Shown here: piece after piece, positions 60,336 to 64,000 of the stretch
How positions within the stretch are numbered: position 1 is the stretch's first letter
Layout of the letters: each line of letters opens with the position of its first letter
Origin: Sphingomicrobium aestuariivivum
GTDB lineage: Bacteria; Pseudomonadota; Alphaproteobacteria; Sphingomonadales; Sphingomonadaceae
Direction of reading: 5' to 3'
DNA length: 64,000 bases
Assembly: GCF_024721585.1 (NCBI RefSeq)
Contig: NZ_CP102629.1
Location: 2,281,961-2,345,960 of the forward strand
Made by a program: the position numbers and the translations under genes
The notes under the pieces: model-generated
The model's database searches: none
The model's input: only the letters and a program-made list of their open reading frames with translations
What the model was told of the DNA's origin: nothing

Positions 60336-63300
60336 CTAGAACCCAATCCTGAGGCCAATGTTGATGCTGGCCTTGTCCTGATCGGTGTTACCCGAGAGGT
60401 CCTTTTCGTAAGACGCCTTGGCGAAGGCGGTGAGGCTGCCGCCGCCGAGGCTATACTGAGCGCCTGCGCCAATTTCGCCGGTGGTCTCCGGCAGGTAGCT
60501 TGACAACTGGTAGCCGCCGACCGTGCCCTGCATCATCGGGTCGAACACGTGACGCACGTTGGCGAGACCGAAGGCGGTCAGGCCGTCATTGCCAGTCCCC
60601 GCGCCTGCATCGAACCTGAGGCCCACGCGCGCGGTCTTCCAGTCATTCTTGTTGTCGTCGTCGTAAATGCCTCCGAGCGGACCGGTGAACGTGTCGATCT
60701 TGAGATCCTGCCACGACAACTGGCCCTGCGGGGTCAACGCGAGGCTACTACCCAGCGGCAGGCGATAACCCACCTCTAGGCTCATGGCGCGCGTCTCGGC
60801 CCCGGCGTCACTCTTCATGCGCGCGACCTCGCTCGACTCCATGTTGAAGTCGATCCAGTCGGCACGCAGCTGCGTGTCGACGTAGAATCCTGCGCCATTC
60901 ATGAATGTCAGGGCACCGCCCACGCCGACCGCGTCGGCATTGATCTCAAGCGGATAAAGGATTGAGCTGATCGCCGCATCGACGTTGCTCTTTCGAACCG
61001 ACACGCTCGCGGCGAGCTTGTCGAACGGCAGGAACGTGCCACCCAGCGTGTAACGCTGCGTGTCGCTGTCGATCTCCGTCCCGAACTCGCTGTCGGCATA
61101 TGCGGAATTTGCCCACTCGCCATCGACCTGGCCCCACACACCTGCCTTAAAGCGCGGACGGCCTTCCTCGTCGGCGACGATGCCATTGCCGAAGCGGTCG
61201 TGCATCGTTCCAAGCTCGGCAAAGCCCGACAGTACCAGCGGAAGCGCCTCGTAGGCCGGTGCGGTCGGCACCAGCGTATTGGCCAGAAGCAGGAATTCGC
61301 CGTCCAACTCGATATCGTAAATGTAGACACCGGCCATGAATTCACCACCTTCGAGCGTGAAGTTCCCCTCCTCGATGAAGCCATCTGCAGTCACCAGAAC
61401 GATGTCGTCACCGTTTGCCGTGCTCGTGTTGATCATGTTGAGGCTAATCAAGGTAACACCCGAGACGTCGCCCGCGACGCTCAACGTGTCGGCCGTAACA
61501 GACGCGAAGTCGACATCGAGCCCCAGCACCCCGCCACCGGCAAAGTCGCCGCCGACCGTGAGCGCATCACCCGCAACATCATTGCGCAGGTCCGCAAGCC
61601 CAGAGAGGGTCATGTCGTTCGACACGGCCAGCTGCACCGCATCGGTTCCCATCGCCAACAGCGCACCATCGGCGCCGACCGCGAGGTTACCCGTAAGATC
61701 GAACCCGGCCGTACTCAAAAGAGTCGCGCCGTCGGTGACGAACAGGCCGGTGCCCGCCTCGCCGCCGACGGCGAGAGCGCCGTCGAGGCTCAAGTTCGAA
61801 TTGGTGGCAATGACGATCTCGAAGTTGGCGATGGTGCCATCGAGCGTCCCCGTCGCATTTTCGAGACTCAGCGTGTCGATCATCCCGTCGGCAACGCTCG
61901 TATCGTCACCGCCGTCGATCATGCTCCCCGCGAGGTCGAAGTTGGCCAGCGTGACATCGTCCGAGCCGAGCCCAGTCGTGACCATGTCGATGGCGGTACC
62001 GTCGACCATGAGAACGTCGTCGCCATCGCCCGAATCGACGCTGCCCGCGCTACCGCCGGTGAGCGAGACCGAGTCGACATCCGCGCCGGTCGTGATCGCG
62101 CCCGTGACATCGGCATCGACCAGCGTGACGCTGTCCATGCCGCCATCGGTGTCGATGCTGTCGGCGCTGCCGCCGGTCATCGCCAGCATGTCGTCGCCCG
62201 CACCAGTCGTCACCGCACCCGCGATGTCCGTATCGGTCAGCGTCACCATGTCGGCGCCGTCGCCGGTCGAGAGGCTACCTGCCGACGCATCGGTCATCAC
62301 GACCGTGTCGTCGCCGAGGCCCGTGACCACGTCGCCCGCAATCGCGGTGCCGTCAACCGTCAGGTCGTCGTCGCCATCGCCCGTGTCGACGCTGCCTGCG
62401 CTGCCATTGGTGAGCGTCACGAAGTCTCCGTCCGCACCGGTCGTCACCGCGCCAGCGATGTCGCTGTTCGTCGAGGTGACATCATCGACCCCATCGCCCG
62501 TCGCCAGGCTGGCCGCGCTGGCATCGGTCAGGATAACACGGTCGTCGCCCGCCCCCGATGTAACATCGCCGGCAACCGTCGTCCCGCTCAGCGAGAGAAC
62601 GTCATCACCTGAGCCAGTATCGACGCTCCCCGCGCTGCCGTCGGTCATGAAGAGCACGTCGCCTTCACTCCCAGTAGTCACGGCGCCCGTCACCACGACC
62701 CCACCGAGCGAGAGACTGTCGACGCCGTCCGCGCTGTCGATGGATGCTGCGGAGCCGCCGGTCATCGCAAGGCTGTCGTCGCCGGCGCCAGTCGTGACCG
62801 CGCCGGTGAAGTCATCGCGGTAGAGCACGACCGCGTCGTCGCCGTCACCAGTATCGAGGCTCGCCGCCGACGCGTCGTCCATCCGCACGGTGTCCGCGCC
62901 ACCACCGGTGGTCACATCGCCCGCGATCGCGGTCCCGACGACCATCAGCATGTCGTTGTCGTCACCCGTCGCAACGCTCCCCGCGCTGCCGCCGGTGAGC
63001 GTCACGTCGTCCATGCCCGCACCCGTCGACACCGCACCCGCGATCGTGACGTCGGTGATATCGATCGTGTCGGCGCCGTCGCCCGTGTCGACGCTGCCCG
63101 CGCTGCCGGCGGTCAGCGAGACCGTGTCGGCCTCGGTGCCCGTCATGATCGCACCAGCCACGTCGGTGCCGGTGAGTGTCACGCTGTCCATGCCGCCGTC
63201 AGTATCGATGCTGTCTGCCGAGCCGCCGGTCATGGCGAGCATGTCGTCGCCCGCGCCAGTGGTGATCGCACCCGCGATGTCGGTATCCGTGAGGGTCGCT

Positions 63301-64000
63301 ATGTCGGCGCCGTCGCCGGTCGACAGGCTCGCCGCCGACGCATCGGTCATCATGACCGTGTCGTCGCCGAGGCCGGTCACGACATCGCCCGCAATGGCGG
63401 TACCGTCAACCGTGAGGTCGTCGGCGCCGTCGCCCGTGTCGACGCTGCCCGCGCTACCGCCGGTGAGCGAGACCATGTCGGCATCGGTGCCGGTGGTGAT
63501 CGCACCCGCCACGTCCGTGCCGTCCAGCGTGACGCTGTCCATGCCGCCGTCGGCATCGATGCTGCCGGCACTGCCGCCGGTCATCGCAAGGCTGTCGTCG
63601 CCCGCACCGGTGGTGATCGCACCCGCAATGTCGGTGGTCGCCAGCGTGATGCTGTCGGCACCCTCGCCGGTCGCCAGGCTCGCCGCCGACGCATCGGTCA
63701 TCATGACCGTGTCGTCGCCGAGGCCGGTCACGACATCGCCCGCAATGGCGGTACCGTCAACCGTGAGGTCGTCGGCGCCGTCGCCCGTGTCGACGCTGCC
63801 CGCGCTACCGCCGGTGAGCGAGACCATGTCGGCATCGGTGCCGGTGGTGATCGCGCCCGTGACATCGGCATCGACCAATGTAACGCTGTCCATGCCGCCG
63901 TCGGTGTCGATGCTGTCAGCACTGCCGCCGGTCATCGCAAGGCTGTCGTCGCCGGCGCCAGTCGTGACCGCGCCGGTGAAGTCATCGCGGTAGAGCACGA
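60336..64000 (-). CDS. Autotransporter with repeat-rich passenger (5' end beyond window)
   Basis: At least 1,220 residues are visible; the N-terminus and signal peptide lie past 64000. From the left end of the protein: about 690 residues of TG-x-G-x-D repeats of 19-20 residues each (for example TGAGDDSLAMTGGSA), predicted to stack as a beta-solenoid. A non-repeat stretch follows (LAVGADGALLAMGTDAVQL, DTLSVAGDV), typical of the autotransporter junction, then a 12-strand-like beta-barrel of about 280 residues ending in Phe (SINIGLRIGF), as outer-membrane proteins do. The passenger is likely displayed as an adhesin; ligand unknown. A terminator candidate follows. Confidence 0.88.
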   Translation of the reverse strand, partial: VLYRDDFTGAVTTGAGDDSLAMTGGSADSIDTDGGMDSVTLVDADVTGAITTGTDADMVSLTGGSAGSVDTGDGADDLTVDGTAIAGDVVTGLGDDTVMMTDASAASLATGEGADSITLATTDIAGAITTGAGDDSLAMTGGSAGSIDADGGMDSVTLDGTDVAGAITTGTDADMVSLTGGSAGSVDTGDGADDLTVDGTAIAGDVVTGLGDDTVMMTDASAASLSTGDGADIATLTDTDIAGAITTGAGDDMLAMTGGSADSIDTDGGMDSVTLTGTDVAGAIMTGTEADTVSLTAGSAGSVDTGDGADTIDITDVTIAGAVSTGAGMDDVTLTGGSAGSVATGDDNDMLMVVGTAIAGDVTTGGGADTVRMDDASAASLDTGDGDDAVVLYRDDFTGAVTTGAGDDSLAMTGGSAASIDSADGVDSLSLGGVVVTGAVTTGSEGDVLFMTDGSAGSVDTGSGDDVLSLSGTTVAGDVTSGAGDDRVILTDASAASLATGDGVDDVTSTNSDIAGAVTTGADGDFVTLTNGSAGSVDTGDGDDDLTVDGTAIAGDVVTGLGDDTVVMTDASAGSLSTGDGADMVTLTDTDIAGAVTTGAGDDMLAMTGGSADSIDTDGGMDSVTLVDADVTGAITTGADVDSVSLTGGSAGSVDSGDGDDVLMVDGTAIDMVTTGLGSDDVTLANFDLAGSMIDGGDDTSVADGMIDTLSLENATGTLDGTIANFEIVIATNSNLSLDGALAVGGEAGTGLFVTDGATLLSTAGFDLTGNLAVGADGALLAMGTDAVQLAVSNDMTLSGLADLRNDVAGDALTVGGDFAGGGVLGLDVDFASVTADTLSVAGDVSGVTLISLNMINTSTANGDDIVLVTADGFIEEGNFTLEGGEFMAGVYIYDIELDGEFLLLANTLVPTAPAYEALPLVLSGFAELGTMHDRFGNGIVADEEGRPRFKAGVWGQVDGEWANSAYADSEFGTEIDSDTQRYTLGGTFLPFDKLAASVSVRKSNVDAAISSILYPLEINADAVGVGGALTFMNGAGFYVDTQLRADWIDFNMESSEVARMKSDAGAETRAMSLEVGYRLPLGSSLALTPQGQLSWQDLKIDTFTGPLGGIYDDDNKNDWKTARVGLRFDAGAGTGNDGLTAFGLANVRHVFDPMMQGTVGGYQLSSYLPETTGEIGAGAQYSLGGGSLTAFAKASYEKDLSGNTDQDKASINIGLRIGF
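61960..64000 (-). repeat. Tandem 117-bp (39-aa) repeats in the autotransporter passenger
   Basis: Coils of 20 and 19 residues alternate, giving a 39-residue, 117-bp unit. Longer nearly recent copies keep this register. The block at 63325-63503 is identical to 63676-63854 (offset 351 = 3 x 117), and 62754-62830 is identical to 63924-64000 (offset 1,170 = 10 x 117). The array continues past the window end. Confidence 0.9.

Noticed and set aside
61336..63993. Long plus-strand frames opposite the autotransporter
   Set aside because: They follow the repeat unit in antisense and give Pro/Val/Ser-rich repeats with no known fold; the minus-strand frame has a proper beta-barrel end.
1..64000. CRISPR array, prophage or insertion sequence
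   Set aside because: No short regularly spaced repeats outside the coding repeats, no phage structural genes and no transposase with terminal repeats were seen; the only mobile signature is the recombinase block.

Overview
The window looks like the chromosome of a high-GC alphaproteobacterium, most likely a sphingomonad (Sphingomonadales). This rests on gene content and style (a Fur-family Zur-like gene next to a MerC-like protein and dxs, CtaA/COX15, a UbiK-like protein, an S9 with a long acidic N-terminal extension), on many 1-4 nt start/stop overlaps, and on several promoters resembling the Caulobacter housekeeping pattern (TTGACGS, 10-14 nt, GCTANAWC). It is an inference; no 16S is present.

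Region 1 (1-30.75 kb) is ordinary core genome. After a partial copper-type multicopper oxidase come a small GNAT protein and a YhhQ-type queuosine-precursor transporter. A nucleoside-salvage neighbourhood follows: PfkB adenosine kinase, LOG-type phosphoribohydrolase, CNT nucleoside transporter, cytidine deaminase, an UshA-like 5'-nucleotidase lipoprotein and AMP nucleosidase, with a coupled 2OG-Fe(II) oxygenase / PhnA-like / thioesterase set inside it. Then come a MarR-EmrA-EmrB efflux operon with a palindromic operator candidate, ribosomal proteins L13-S9 with a clear terminator, CutA-CtaA, MerC-Zur, dxs-DgkA-EEP, TlyA-TspO, UbiK-YbjN-ProC, IlvE and a membrane GGDEF-EAL protein.

Region 2 (30.8-38.8 kb) is an accessory insertion. 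It begins right after an intact tRNA-Gln(TTG) and carries three consecutive same-strand recombinase genes of unusual size (634, 502 and 949 aa), then a back-to-back pair of unrecognised genes on the other strand, one with an HVH motif. Composition is visibly AT-richer than the flanks. Nested inverted repeats lie at the tRNA end, and a perfect 8-bp inverted repeat with a 10-nt spacer lies at the far end. This is the best candidate for an under-described system.

Region 3 (38.8-58.0 kb) is a Wzx/Wzy-type surface polysaccharide locus. WecB and WecC make UDP-ManNAcA. A PglC-size phosphoglycosyltransferase would start the repeat on undecaprenyl phosphate, three family-4 glycosyltransferases extend it, and a flippase and a polymerase export and join it. 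Tailoring genes include a hexapeptide acetyltransferase, a GNAT, a FemAB-like aminoacyl transferase, two fold-type-I aminotransferase-like proteins, a fused alcohol dehydrogenase/Gfo-Idh oxidoreductase, a heparinase-II/III-like lyase and a convergent WbpM/CapD-like 4,6-dehydratase.

Region 4 (58.0-64.0 kb) is a sparsely coding, AT-richer stretch with a secreted nuclease-like gene, an Excalibur-domain gene and a small orphan gene, each near a strong hairpin. The window ends inside a large autotransporter whose passenger is built on a strict 117-bp (39-residue) repeat with longer recently copied blocks.
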